The notes below the pieces were generated by a model, which made no database searches, was not told where the DNA came from, and worked only from the letters and a program-made list of their open reading frames with translations. From Saprospiraceae bacterium (GTDB lineage Bacteria > Bacteroidota > Bacteroidia > Chitinophagales > Saprospiraceae): DNA of 38,212 nt. Below, piece after piece: positions 9,116 to 18,003 of this stretch; the stretch's first letter is position 1, and each line of letters opens with the position of its first letter. The DNA lies in the NCBI GenBank assembly GCA_020630555.1, contig JAHDBE010000005.1, forward strand, positions 329 through 38,540, given 5' to 3'. The position numbers and the translations under genes are program-made.

Positions 9116-11374
9116 ATGAAGTGGTCCTTACTAGTTTATTTAGCTCTTCTGTCTTTTTGTATTCAAGCGCAAAATCCAGATAGTGTATGTATACGCATAG
9201 TAAATTTTCAAGGTCGACCATTAGTGGGTGTTAATGCATGGGATGAAAAAAATGAGATTGGAACAATATCGGACATACAAGGAATTATTAAATGGCCCAT
9301 GAGTAGCGATAGCTTAAATTTAAGTTATCTAGGATTCATGGATACAATAATTGCCAGACCAAGGATAAGCTTTACAGACATTAAGCTTGTTAGAAACATG
9401 CAGGTTTTGGCATGTCCTATCATAAGAGCGAATTACACACCGCCCTTATTGTCCGTGGATAAATTAATAGTGGGCGATTTGAATACCGTATCTCATCCAA
9501 ACATATCTAATATTTTAAACAGAAGTACAGATGTATTTATGCACTCAGGTGCTTATAATACAAATCGTATTACAATTCGAGGTATTGGAAACCGATCTCC
9601 GTTTTCTACGAATAAGTTACGTGCTTATATTGATGAAATACCAGTGACCAATGGTGTAGGAGAAACTTCGATTGAGGATTTAGATTTAAGCATGTTTTCC
9701 AGTCTGAATATATGGAAGGGTCCTACATCTAGTGTCTTTGGTGCATCTTTAGGGGGAATGATTGAATTTAAGACAGCGCTTAATGGTGTTGATCAAAACT
9801 CAAGAGTCTCAAACAGATTAGTTTTAGGTGAGTACGGATTAGTTAGTAATTCTTCCAGTGTACATTTTAGTAACAAAAATCGTGATTGGTCTGGATCCGC
9901 GAGCTTTGGACATCACAGAAGCGATGGCTATCGAGATAATAATAATTACCAAAGATTAAATTACGGCCTGCAACTTCGAAAGTTTGGTGATCGATCCTCA
10001 GTACGATTGTTAATGCAACATATAAATCTGCGAGCCCAGATTCCTAGTTCGCTAAACGAAATAGATTATAATGAATCTCCAAAAAAAGCGGCATTTACAT
10101 GGCAGCAAGTTGAAGGATATGAGGATTATACTAAGACTATTCTAGGTGTTTCTTATGATAAGGGATTATTAAATAACTGGCGCATCAAATCCTCGGTCTT
10201 TGCCAATTTATACAACGCTTACGAATCAAGGCCATTTAATATACTCGATGACGAGGCGTATTCATTCGGGGGGAGGTTAAGGCTTCTATGGGATAGGGAA
10301 GACGAAATTGGATGGTTTGCTAGTATTGGATCTGAATTCTTTGATGAAAATTATGACTGGTCAATCTTTGAAACTCAGGATGGAATCCAAGGCGAGAAGA
10401 CAAACGAGAATTCTGAAAATAGACGTTATCTTAATCTTTTCGCTGATATTAATTATAAACCATGGTCTGAAATAATCATTCAGGCTGGAATAAATGTGAA
10501 TCACACAAGCTACACACTTGTAGATGGATTTAACGGAGACGATCAAAACATTTCAGGTGATCATAGTTTTGGGACGATACTCTCACCCAGACTTTCGATT
10601 CATTATGTTCCCCGTAAGTGGATTAAGAATACATCACTAGTTAGCCATGGATTTTCTGCTCCAAGTTTGGAGGAAACATTAAATCCTGATGGAGAAATCA
10701 ATACAGAACTTAAACCCGAACAAGGATGGAATCTCGAAAATATTACAGAGCTAACTTTTTTGGAGAAATCCTTGAAGGTGGAGCTTGATATATATACAAT
10801 GAATGTCCAAGATCTAATAATTACAAAAAGATTAGATCTCGAACGCTTTATCGGAGACAATGCAGGTCAGACACGGCATTCTGGAATAGGTATAAGTTTA
10901 GAACATAACTTACTTGAAAGGAGAGAGGGTAGATCTTTGTCTTACCATATAAGTTATAATTATGCTCGCTATCGTTTTTTAGATTTCGTCGATGATGGTA
11001 ATGACTTTTCAGGAAATGAATTGACTGGAACGTCTCCAAACCAAATCTTTGGTGAATTTAATGGAGCCATTGGTCCTTGGTTTGGAAAGGTTGATTATCG
11101 TTTTCGAGATGAAATGCCTTTACGAGATGATAATTCCATATACTCGGATAAATACCATTTAAGTACAATACAAATTGGTTTCAAAAAACTTCTTTTTGAA
11201 AACCTATCACTCAAAATCTTTGGAGGTATTAATAACTGGTGGAATGAAAAATACGCCTCCATGTTTTTAATAAATGCGAGTAGTTTTGGAGGAGCTAGTC
11301 CACGTTATTATTATCCAGGATTACCTCGTAATTATTTTTTAGGCATTGACTTGAGTTTAAGTTTCGACAACTAA
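9116..11374 (+). CDS. TonB-dependent outer-membrane receptor
   Basis: A 752-residue outer-membrane active transporter. A signal peptide covers about 1-18 (LLVYLALLSFCIQAQ). Residues about 22-95 form a short carboxypeptidase-regulatory-like domain (GRPLVGVNAWDEKNEIGTIS). The plug domain follows (about 110-225) with ITIRGIGNRSPFSTNKLRAY, IDEIPVTNG and WKGPTSSVFGASLGGMIEF. The rest is a beta-barrel with repeated aromatic-rich strands, ending in LGIDLSLSF. The substrate cannot be read from the sequence. There is no SusD-like gene beside it, so it is not a typical glycan-utilisation pair; an iron-siderophore or vitamin receptor is possible. The TonB-family protein at 3896 could power it. Promoter elements upstream are not clear. 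Confidence 0.93.
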   Translation: MKWSLLVYLALLSFCIQAQNPDSVCIRIVNFQGRPLVGVNAWDEKNEIGTISDIQGIIKWPMSSDSLNLSYLGFMDTIIARPRISFTDIKLVRNMQVLACPIIRANYTPPLLSVDKLIVGDLNTVSHPNISNILNRSTDVFMHSGAYNTNRITIRGIGNRSPFSTNKLRAYIDEIPVTNGVGETSIEDLDLSMFSSLNIWKGPTSSVFGASLGGMIEFKTALNGVDQNSRVSNRLVLGEYGLVSNSSSVHFSNKNRDWSGSASFGHHRSDGYRDNNNYQRLNYGLQLRKFGDRSSVRLLMQHINLRAQIPSSLNEIDYNESPKKAAFTWQQVEGYEDYTKTILGVSYDKGLLNNWRIKSSVFANLYNAYESRPFNILDDEAYSFGGRLRLLWDREDEIGWFASIGSEFFDENYDWSIFETQDGIQGEKTNENSENRRYLNLFADINYKPWSEIIIQAGINVNHTSYTLVDGFNGDDQNISGDHSFGTILSPRLSIHYVPRKWIKNTSLVSHGFSAPSLEETLNPDGEINTELKPEQGWNLENITELTFLEKSLKVELDIYTMNVQDLIITKRLDLERFIGDNAGQTRHSGIGISLEHNLLERREGRSLSYHISYNYARYRFLDFVDDGNDFSGNELTGTSPNQIFGEFNGAIGPWFGKVDYRFRDEMPLRDDNSIYSDKYHLSTIQIGFKKLLFENLSLKIFGGINNWWNEKYASMFLINASSFGGASPRYYYPGLPRNYFLGIDLSLSFDN

Positions 11375-11439
11375 ATTGAATTCGCTTAAGTAGTTTCAAA
11401 ATGCAGTCCTTATTTTTAAGAAACTAGAAACGCGCGTTA

Positions 11440-12174
11440 ATGAAGAAACTACTCATCTCTTATTTTTTCCTACTCTTCTATATAGGTGTAAAAGGACAAT
11501 GTTTTGAAGATAGACACAGTCTTGCTTTAAATGATTCATGGATGTCTTGTGAATCAAAGACTAGTCCAAACGAATTTCGAGGAGAATCTCACTGGATCCT
11601 ATATGACTTTGGTGATATTTATGAATTGGGTGAGACCCACATCTGGAATTTATCTAACCCAAATTATATGACAAGTGGCATATCCGAACTTATCATAGAT
11701 TACTCTATTGACGGAGAATTTTGGCAAGAATGGGGAAGTTATTCAATTCCAATAAGTAATGGTTCTGGATTTTATGAAGGCACTCAGGGTCCTGACTTGA
11801 CGGACATACAGGCGCGATATGTTTTGCTTACCGCAATATCTAATCATGGTGGGGATTGTTATGGTTTGTCAGAAATTCGAATTAATACCTCTGGAGTGGT
11901 TGTTCCCTCATCCAACAAGGATGTCAGTTATGTGTCTGCCGATATTTTTCCTAATCCTGCGGATCAGGTAGTACATATCGTAATCGATTTTAATGGAGCT
12001 AATAATCTTCCTATCCGGATTTTTGATTCTAATGGAAGTTTAGTACACGAGGGATTAATTAATTCTTCAAATCCCTATTCTGTGAATACTAAAAATTTAC
12101 CATCAGGGAATTACGTACTCTCCTTGGGAGAGAGGATTGTATTAAGCCAAAAAATAATTACTGTAAGTCATTAA
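11440..12174 (+). CDS. Secreted discoidin/F5-8-type-C-like protein with T9SS sorting domain
   Basis: A 244-residue protein with a signal peptide (about 1-19, ending GVKG-Q). A compact domain of about 130 residues follows (20-150) with QCFEDRHS, HWILYDFGDIYELGETHIWN, IDYSIDGEFWQEWGSY, GSGFYEGTQGPD and ARYVLLTAISNHGG. The order of these motifs resembles the F5/8 type C (galactose-binding-like) fold used for ligand or carbohydrate binding. The C-terminal 80 residues (IFPNPADQVV to VLSQKIITVS) form a type A sorting domain. It is paralogous to the protein at 15623-16642, which lacks none of these motifs and has an extra fibronectin-like module. The pair brackets the DUF1800/DUF1501 genes. Ligand unknown; the fold call is by motif resemblance. 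Confidence 0.8.
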   Translation: MKKLLISYFFLLFYIGVKGQCFEDRHSLALNDSWMSCESKTSPNEFRGESHWILYDFGDIYELGETHIWNLSNPNYMTSGISELIIDYSIDGEFWQEWGSYSIPISNGSGFYEGTQGPDLTDIQARYVLLTAISNHGGDCYGLSEIRINTSGVVVPSSNKDVSYVSADIFPNPADQVVHIVIDFNGANNLPIRIFDSNGSLVHEGLINSSNPYSVNTKNLPSGNYVLSLGERIVLSQKIITVSH

Positions 12175-12332
12175 TTAAAATATGGGGGTTTCTACCTATA
12201 AAAATTAGCAGGTGGAATTATATTTTTAAGAAGCAATTCGCCAAACTCCCTACGAAAATATTTTTTATTGAATTCAGCATGGACTTTGTCTATGTAATAA
12301 TAAACTACCCGATCAACCATAAATTGAAAATT

Positions 12333-14120
12333 ATGCGAAGAATTTTGTCCTTAACTTTTTTGCTTTGCATCGGAATTTCAGCTTTTGCTCAATATGATGA
12401 TTATATAGGTGCAGGCCATTCCGACGGTATAACAGTTACTTCAAGTAGCGATACAGGTGATGCTACGGCAGATAAGACTATTGATGGATCTGGAATGGAT
12501 GCTGACCTCATGGAAGCATCGCGCTTTTTGTCTCAAGCTACCTTTGGAGCAAATAGACAGCTAATCGAAGATGTCAATGAAATTGGATTTTCGACATGGA
12601 TCGACAATCAATTTAATGAACCAGCTACTTACATGACACCATTATTTGAATCCATTTGGAATGAAATATATGATGCCTATGTAAATGGAGGAGTGCCTCC
12701 GGATGAAATTGATGGTCCATGGACAAATCACTGGTATTATACTTGGTGGCAATTAAATATGACCAATGATGACTTACTGAGACAACGTGTCGCCATGGCA
12801 CTGAGTGAAATATTAGTTATCTCCATAAACTCAGATTTGAGAAATAGATTTGATGCCTTAGGGTATTATTATGATCTACTGATCGAAGGAGCTTTCGGAA
12901 ATTATGAAGATCTATTACTCGACGTCACTTTATCAGCACCAATGGGTTATTACCTGAGTCATCTAAATAACCCAAAAGAAATACCGGAAGAAAATATTCA
13001 CCCTGATGAAAATTATGCAAGAGAAATCATGCAGTTATTTTCTATAGGATTATATGAACTAAACAATGATGGAACTCAGGTTTTAGATGGTAATGGCGAC
13101 CCCATTCCAACATATAATAACGACGACATCAAAGAACTTGCACAAGTGTTTACTGGTCTTGGTCCTGGTGATATTAATGATAATGTAGATTGGACAACAG
13201 TACCTTACTTTGGTTTGGGATTTTGGGGTACCGATCCTACAGTGCCCATGATTATGTATGAGGAATGGCATGATACAAGTGATAAAGAGTTAATAGGTGG
13301 GCTTACTCTTCCAGCAGGACAAGCCGGTATGACGGACATCACTCAGGCAGTGAGCCATTTATTTCAGCACAATAATGTTGGTCCTTTTTTAAGTAAACAC
13401 CTAATCAAAAGATTAATAAAATCAAACCCCACACCAGCCTATGTGGATAGAATTGCATCAGTGTTTAATGATAATGGAAACGGTGTGCGCGGTGATTTGC
13501 AAGAAGTGGTTAAAGCGATATTACTTGACCCAGAAGCTAGAGATTGTGCTTGGGTATTGGATGAAGAAAGCTCTAAGCTAAGAGAGCCAATTGTACGATA
13601 CCTTCACCTTGCTCGAAGTATACCGACGGATAGCCCTTTAAACAGATACTGGAATAACGGCTTCGATTTTTTAAATGCGACAAAGCAACAGATATTGACC
13701 TCCCCCACAGTATTTAATTTCTTCCCTCCTGAGCATCAGCCAGTTGGAGAAATCGCGGATGCAGGATTGGTAGCACCAGAGTTTAAATTACACAATACAG
13801 CTACTTCTGTAGGATTTATCAATAGGGTTAATAGTTGGGTAGTATGGGATGGTTTAATGTATAGCTGGGAAGATGATGATATAATTGGAGAGACTGGAGT
13901 CGAGCTCAATACTTTAGATTTAGAGGTATTGGCCGAAGAGCCAGAAGAACTTATCAATGAACTCGATATTCTATTGACTCATGGTCAATTAACGGATGCG
14001 ATGCGGACTATTATTAGAGATGCTATGACGCCCTTTGAATGGGGTAATTATAATTATGATCGAACACGAATGGCCTTGTACCTTTTAATGATTTCGCCGG
14101 ACTATAACATTTCCAAATAA
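12333..14120 (+). CDS. DUF1800 domain-containing secreted protein
   Basis: A 595-residue exported protein of the DUF1800 family, seen as EASRFLSQATFGANRQLIED near the start of the domain, LLRQRVAMALSEILVIS, the hallmark HPDENYAREIMQLFSIGLYE near residue 223, FLSKHLIKRLIKSNPTPAYV, and a C-terminal tail with RTRMALYLLMISPDYN. A signal peptide begins at the ATG at 12333 (RRILSLTFLLCIGISAFAQ). The frame is open further upstream, but the codons before this ATG do not look like a leader peptide. The DUF1501 gene starts 20 bases downstream, so the two are probably cotranscribed; such pairs occur in many Bacteroidota and Planctomycetota. Biochemical activity of the family is not established to my knowledge. 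There is no T9SS sorting domain. Confidence 0.92.
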   Translation: MRRILSLTFLLCIGISAFAQYDDYIGAGHSDGITVTSSSDTGDATADKTIDGSGMDADLMEASRFLSQATFGANRQLIEDVNEIGFSTWIDNQFNEPATYMTPLFESIWNEIYDAYVNGGVPPDEIDGPWTNHWYYTWWQLNMTNDDLLRQRVAMALSEILVISINSDLRNRFDALGYYYDLLIEGAFGNYEDLLLDVTLSAPMGYYLSHLNNPKEIPEENIHPDENYAREIMQLFSIGLYELNNDGTQVLDGNGDPIPTYNNDDIKELAQVFTGLGPGDINDNVDWTTVPYFGLGFWGTDPTVPMIMYEEWHDTSDKELIGGLTLPAGQAGMTDITQAVSHLFQHNNVGPFLSKHLIKRLIKSNPTPAYVDRIASVFNDNGNGVRGDLQEVVKAILLDPEARDCAWVLDEESSKLREPIVRYLHLARSIPTDSPLNRYWNNGFDFLNATKQQILTSPTVFNFFPPEHQPVGEIADAGLVAPEFKLHNTATSVGFINRVNSWVVWDGLMYSWEDDDIIGETGVELNTLDLEVLAEEPEELINELDILLTHGQLTDAMRTIIRDAMTPFEWGNYNYDRTRMALYLLMISPDYNISK

Positions 14121-14139
14121 CCACAAAAGATCACAATCA

Positions 14140-15546
14140 ATGAAAGATTTTAAAATAAATAGAAGAAAGTTTTTAGGTCAGGCGAGTTGTGCGGGCTTAG
14201 GATATACAACACTGATGTCTACCTTATGCAACTTCAAAGCAATGAATGCCGCCTCGATAATGAATTCGTCCGTAATAGGATCTGGAGATTATAAAGCATT
14301 AGTATGTCTTATGTTTTCTGGCGGTGGTGATTCTTTTAATATGCTCGTGCCTCGAAGTGATGCCGAGTATAATGAATACGCAACGACTCGCTCGAATATG
14401 GCTCTTTCACAAGATTCATTACTGACCATAAACCCTAACAATAGTCAAGGGATGGAGTTTGGTGTGCATCCTGCTATGACAAATATGCAAGGTATGTTCG
14501 AAAGTGGACGAATGGCATTTGTGCCAAATGTAGGAAGCTTGATTGCACCTATAACAAAAACCCAATATTTTGATGGCTCTGGTCAGGTTCCATTAGGTTT
14601 GTTTTCGCATTCAGACCAACAACAACATTGGCAAACCTCTTTACCACAAAGTAGATCTGCAGTCGGTTGGGGAGGAAAAATAGCCGACCTCTTAGAAGCA
14701 GCTAATCAGAATCAAACCATTTCAATGAACATTTCTTTAGGTGGAAGTAATACCTTCCAAACAGGAAATAATACTGTTGAATACGCTATAAATCCCTACA
14801 ATGGAAGTTCGGGAATAGTGGGTTATCAAGGGCAATGGCAATTTAATGAATTGCGTACCGCTGCCATTGATAATATCGTAGATGCAAACTATCAAGACAT
14901 GTTCAAACAGGCCTATGTCGATGTTATTAAGACATCTAGAGACGGTCACATTATGTTTAGTAATGCAATCGATAATGTTACACCATTTAATACTCAGTTT
15001 AGTGATAACGAATTGTCTCAGAGTTTCCATATGATTGCTAAGACAATTGCTGCAAGGACTGATTTAGACATGTCTCGTCAGATATTCTTTATTAATTATG
15101 GAGGATGGGATCATCATGATGAAGTGTTAAATGCCATGCAGGATATGATGACTGAAGTAGACAACGCCATCGGGGAGTTCTATTCTGCATTAGACGAAAT
15201 TAGTATGTCCGATTGTGTGACGACTTTTGGTATCAGTGAGTTTGGTCGTACGCTTACTTCTAATGGAAACGGAACAGATCACGCTTGGGGTGGAAATATG
15301 TTTGTTGTTGGTGATGGGGTTATCGGTAAAGATTTATACGGAGATTTTCCGTCTTTAGAACTTGATAATCCTCTTGAAGTAGGTGGTGGAGTATTAATAC
15401 CTACAACTTCGGCCGATGAATATTTTGCCGAATTGGCCTTGTGGTATGGAGTCCCTAAATCCGACTTGCCTTTGATTTTTCCGAATATTGGAAACTTCTA
15501 TGACATTACTTCGGCAGAAAATCCGATAGGATTTATGACGACCTAA
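14140..15546 (+). CDS. DUF1501 domain-containing protein with twin-arginine-type leader
   Basis: A 468-residue protein of the DUF1501 family, which belongs to the alkaline-phosphatase/sulfatase-like superfamily. The N-terminus KINRRKFLGQASCAGLGY resembles a Tat signal, suggesting export after folding, perhaps with a bound metal. Family motifs include ALVCLMFSGGGDSFNMLVPR near the start of the mature part, HPAMTNMQGMFESGRMAFVP, NYGGWDHHDE at about 319-328, and FGISEFGRTLTSNGNGTDHAWGG in two adjacent blocks. The His/Asp-rich WDHHD and TDHAWG are candidate metal ligands. It follows DUF1800 by 20 bases, as in many genomes. The usual catalytic Ser/Thr of sulfatases is not obvious, so activity is open. 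Confidence 0.92.
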   Translation: MKDFKINRRKFLGQASCAGLGYTTLMSTLCNFKAMNAASIMNSSVIGSGDYKALVCLMFSGGGDSFNMLVPRSDAEYNEYATTRSNMALSQDSLLTINPNNSQGMEFGVHPAMTNMQGMFESGRMAFVPNVGSLIAPITKTQYFDGSGQVPLGLFSHSDQQQHWQTSLPQSRSAVGWGGKIADLLEAANQNQTISMNISLGGSNTFQTGNNTVEYAINPYNGSSGIVGYQGQWQFNELRTAAIDNIVDANYQDMFKQAYVDVIKTSRDGHIMFSNAIDNVTPFNTQFSDNELSQSFHMIAKTIAARTDLDMSRQIFFINYGGWDHHDEVLNAMQDMMTEVDNAIGEFYSALDEISMSDCVTTFGISEFGRTLTSNGNGTDHAWGGNMFVVGDGVIGKDLYGDFPSLELDNPLEVGGGVLIPTTSADEYFAELALWYGVPKSDLPLIFPNIGNFYDITSAENPIGFMTT

Positions 15547-15573
15547 GGTCTACACTTTATCCCAATGTTTTTT

Positions 15574-15600
15574 AACCACGTTGATATTCAACGCTTGGTT
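15574..15600 (+). terminator. Hairpin after the DUF1501 gene, possible weak terminator
   Basis: CGTTGA (15579-15584) pairs with TCAACG (15588-15593) around a three-base loop. AACCA and TGGTT extend the stem past a two-base bulge. Only a short T stretch follows, so termination may be partial, leaving the downstream T9SS gene partly cotranscribed. Confidence 0.4.
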
Positions 15601-15622
15601 TCTAACACTTTAAAATCAACCT

Positions 15623-16642
15623 ATGAAAACCAAATTGTTTATTCTTATATGTGGATTGTGCTTTTTACAGTCGGCGAATTCTCAATGCTTTTTAGATCGT
15701 CATAGTACAGATTGGAATGACGGATGGGAAAGTTGTACCATGGCTCCCAATCCAAACGATGCTCGAGGCACAACACATTGGATCCATTATGATCTCGGTT
15801 ATGATTATATATTAAATGAAATGCATTTATGGAATAGTAATGCCTTTGGTAAAACAGATCAAGGTGTACAAGAATTCTATGTGGACTATTCTCTAGATGG
15901 GATTACTTGGGATGAGTTAGGTGTGTATTCTTTGTCTCAAGCAACAGGCTCTGGATTTTATGAAGGATTTCAAGGTCCAGATTTTAATGGTGCAGCTGCC
16001 CGCTACGTTTTAATTACTCCAATCTCTAATTACGGAGGCTCTTGTTATAGTCTTGGAGAATTGAGAATTGAAGTGGAATCTGTCGTGGTGCCCGTGGAGC
16101 TGGCTTTTTTTAATGCGAATTGTTCAGAGGATGGATCATATGTAAATCTCGAATGGGAAACAACTACAGAAATTAATAGTGATTATTTCGTCATCGAAAA
16201 AAGTCAAAATGGAGAGGATTGGAAGAAATTAATGGACATAAAAGCTCAAGGGAATTCTGCCAATCAGACTAACTATACGGAAAGAGATTTGGATGTCGCG
16301 AATGGTAAGAATTACTACCGTTTAATACAATATGATTTAGATGGAAAAAGAAATGACTTGAGCATGGTTGTGAGTGATTGTGAGCGAGATATTACGGGAG
16401 TTACCATTTCTCCTAACCCATTTCGTGAAGAAACACTTATTTCAATACAGAGTAATGATCCTTCAGACATAGAAATGAAAATTTATAATTCCATTGGCTT
16501 ATTAGTTTATCAAAAACAATATGCCTCAAATAATGGTATTACTCAAATTCGTTTTGAATCAGAGAATTTAAGCGTTGGTCAATATTATTTGTCGATAGAA
16601 CAAGGATCTCAAAAATATCGTAAGAAACTCGTCGTTCAATAA
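15623..16642 (+). CDS. Secreted discoidin/F5-8-type-C-like protein with T9SS sorting domain, paralogue of the 11440 gene
   Basis: A 339-residue exported protein. The signal peptide ends near residue 20 (ANS-Q). The ligand-binding-like domain (about 21-150) matches the 11440 protein motif for motif: QCFLDRHST, HWIHYDLGYDY, VDYSLDGITWDELGVYS, GSGFYEGFQGPD, ARYVLITPISNYGGSCY. It then has a fibronectin-like segment absent from its paralogue (VNLEWETTTEINSDYFVIEK to YYRLIQYDLDG). A type A sorting domain closes the protein (ISPNPFREETLI to QKYRKKLVVQ). It ends one base before the stop of the convergent membrane protein gene. It may act with the DUF1800/DUF1501 products at the cell surface; that is inference from position only. 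Confidence 0.82.
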   Translation: MKTKLFILICGLCFLQSANSQCFLDRHSTDWNDGWESCTMAPNPNDARGTTHWIHYDLGYDYILNEMHLWNSNAFGKTDQGVQEFYVDYSLDGITWDELGVYSLSQATGSGFYEGFQGPDFNGAAARYVLITPISNYGGSCYSLGELRIEVESVVVPVELAFFNANCSEDGSYVNLEWETTTEINSDYFVIEKSQNGEDWKKLMDIKAQGNSANQTNYTERDLDVANGKNYYRLIQYDLDGKRNDLSMVVSDCERDITGVTISPNPFREETLISIQSNDPSDIEMKIYNSIGLLVYQKQYASNNGITQIRFESENLSVGQYYLSIEQGSQKYRKKLVVQ

Positions 16643-16643
16643 T

Positions 16644-17375
16644 TTATACTTGCAAAAACATGGTTATGGTCATTAGGATCATAACCGTGTTTTCTATTAT
16701 TGTCACCTCACTCATAGGTAGATTAAATAAAGTACCCACACAGGCACACTGAATCTTAGTCTTGTTCAAGTTTGCTTGAATAACTCCGATGGTTCCTACT
16801 ATTAAAACGACTAATACTGTCATAAGTAGAATTCTAGGTTGTATCCATAATATAAACCATATGCCAAGAAATAATTCTAGAATTGGGTAAAACCAAGCAT
16901 ACACAGAAACAGGTTTAGCGATAATATCATACTGACGAAAAGCCGCAACGAAACCTGACCAATCTAAAAATTTAAAGAACGATAGCATTACAAAAAAGCC
17001 AGCCATCATATGTCTCATCCATCTCATTGAGTCAAAGGCATCGTTCGAATATTCTACGACGGAGCTTATAACGGTTACGAATAATAAAATAAGTAAAAGG
17101 GGTTTATAGGTTTTGATTTTCTCTTTCACTTTCGTGAAAAAATCTGTGTTGTCCATGATTGGAGAAACATCATAATTTCCGACTTTCGAAATAATCGATC
17201 TGAGTTCGTCCAAACTTAAATCAAACAAACTTGTAATAAGACTTGACTCTGGTGCCAATTTTACTTCCGCGGCACGAATGGAATTTTCGCTTTCCAAGGC
17301 CTTTTTTACTTTGGAAACACAGTTCTGACAGGTCATGCCCGTGATGATAACTGACTTATTATATAGGACTCCCAT
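16644..17375 (-). CDS. Heavy-metal-associated (HMA) domain fused to MauE/DoxX-like membrane domain
   Basis: The N-terminal part (about 1-75) is an HMA metal-binding fold with GMTCQNC, whose two cysteines would bind Cu(I) or a similar ion. A linker follows, then four to five membrane segments: LLLILLFVTVISSVV, MMAGFFVMLSFFKFL, YPILELFLGIWFILW, ILLMTVLVVLIVGTIG and a last one near the C-terminus. The motif QCACVGTLFNLPMS and the general layout recall MauE-type proteins. I place the start at the ATG ending at 17375; an upstream in-frame extension would overlap the divergent sigma gene and has no HMA similarity. A role in copper handling or thiol redox is plausible but not shown. No copper ATPase is nearby. 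Confidence 0.8.
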   Translation of the reverse strand: MGVLYNKSVIITGMTCQNCVSKVKKALESENSIRAAEVKLAPESSLITSLFDLSLDELRSIISKVGNYDVSPIMDNTDFFTKVKEKIKTYKPLLLILLFVTVISSVVEYSNDAFDSMRWMRHMMAGFFVMLSFFKFLDWSGFVAAFRQYDIIAKPVSVYAWFYPILELFLGIWFILWIQPRILLMTVLVVLIVGTIGVIQANLNKTKIQCACVGTLFNLPMSEVTIIENTVMILMTITMFLQV

Positions 17376-17451
17376 AGTTAATTCGCTTTTATTAAAAACA
17401 AGTTTCGCTAAAAACATTTGACATTTTGCAATTACAAAGTCATCTTTATTT

Positions 17452-18003
17452 GTGGACTTTAGCCAACTCGACGATATGACACTCATCAGACGTTATCAAA
17501 AAGATAACGATGTCGAAGCGCTTTCTCACTTATTTATTAGATATAAAACAATGGTTTATGGGGTATGTTTGAAGTATCTCAAAAACTCTTCTGAAGCTGA
17601 AGATGCGACCATGGAATTATATCAAGTCCTCTTAAGACGAATAAAAAATAAGAATATTGATCAGTTTAGAACATGGTTTTACGTACTAGTAAAAAACCAT
17701 TGTTTCGAAGAACTGCGTTCACATTCGCGTAAGCGAGAAAAACAAGAAAATGCAGACATTGTGTATTCACAGAATATTTATCATCCTAATAGTAAAGGAA
17801 AAGAAGATGAACTCATTAGGATGCATGCCTGTTTAGAAAAATTGAAGGTTGATCAAAGAGAAAGTGTACGTTTGTTTTATTTGGAGCAGAAAACATATGA
17901 AGAGGTAGGCAAGCTCCTCAATTTAGAATGGAAAAAAGTCAGATCACATATTCAAAATGGACGCCGTAACTTAAAAATATGCATGGATAAAAATGTCAAT
18001 TAA
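17452..18003 (+). CDS. ECF-type RNA polymerase sigma factor, paired with an anti-sigma-like gene
   Basis: A 183-residue sigma-70 family factor. Region 2 covers about 25-90 (LFIRYKTMVYGVCLKYLKNS, then WFYVLVKNHCFEELRSHSRK). Region 4 covers about 125-175 (CLEKLKVDQRESVRLFYLEQ, then KTYEEVGKLLNLEWKKVRSH). The frame begins with GTG at 17452; an ATG at 17476 (MTLIRRYQ) is an alternative. A possible -7 element TTTATTTG lies at 17446-17453 with TTTG at 17425-17428. If that promoter is real, the GTG lies inside it and the ATG would be the start. The gene overlaps the next one by 11 bases, the usual arrangement for a sigma factor and its membrane-bound regulator. Confidence 0.92.
   Translation: MDFSQLDDMTLIRRYQKDNDVEALSHLFIRYKTMVYGVCLKYLKNSSEAEDATMELYQVLLRRIKNKNIDQFRTWFYVLVKNHCFEELRSHSRKREKQENADIVYSQNIYHPNSKGKEDELIRMHACLEKLKVDQRESVRLFYLEQKTYEEVGKLLNLEWKKVRSHIQNGRRNLKICMDKNVN

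Noticed and set aside
11391-11426. TAGTTTC/GAAACTA inverted repeat between the receptor and the first discoidin-like gene
   Set aside because: Seven pairs with a 22-base loop and no T-run; too weak to call a terminator or operator.
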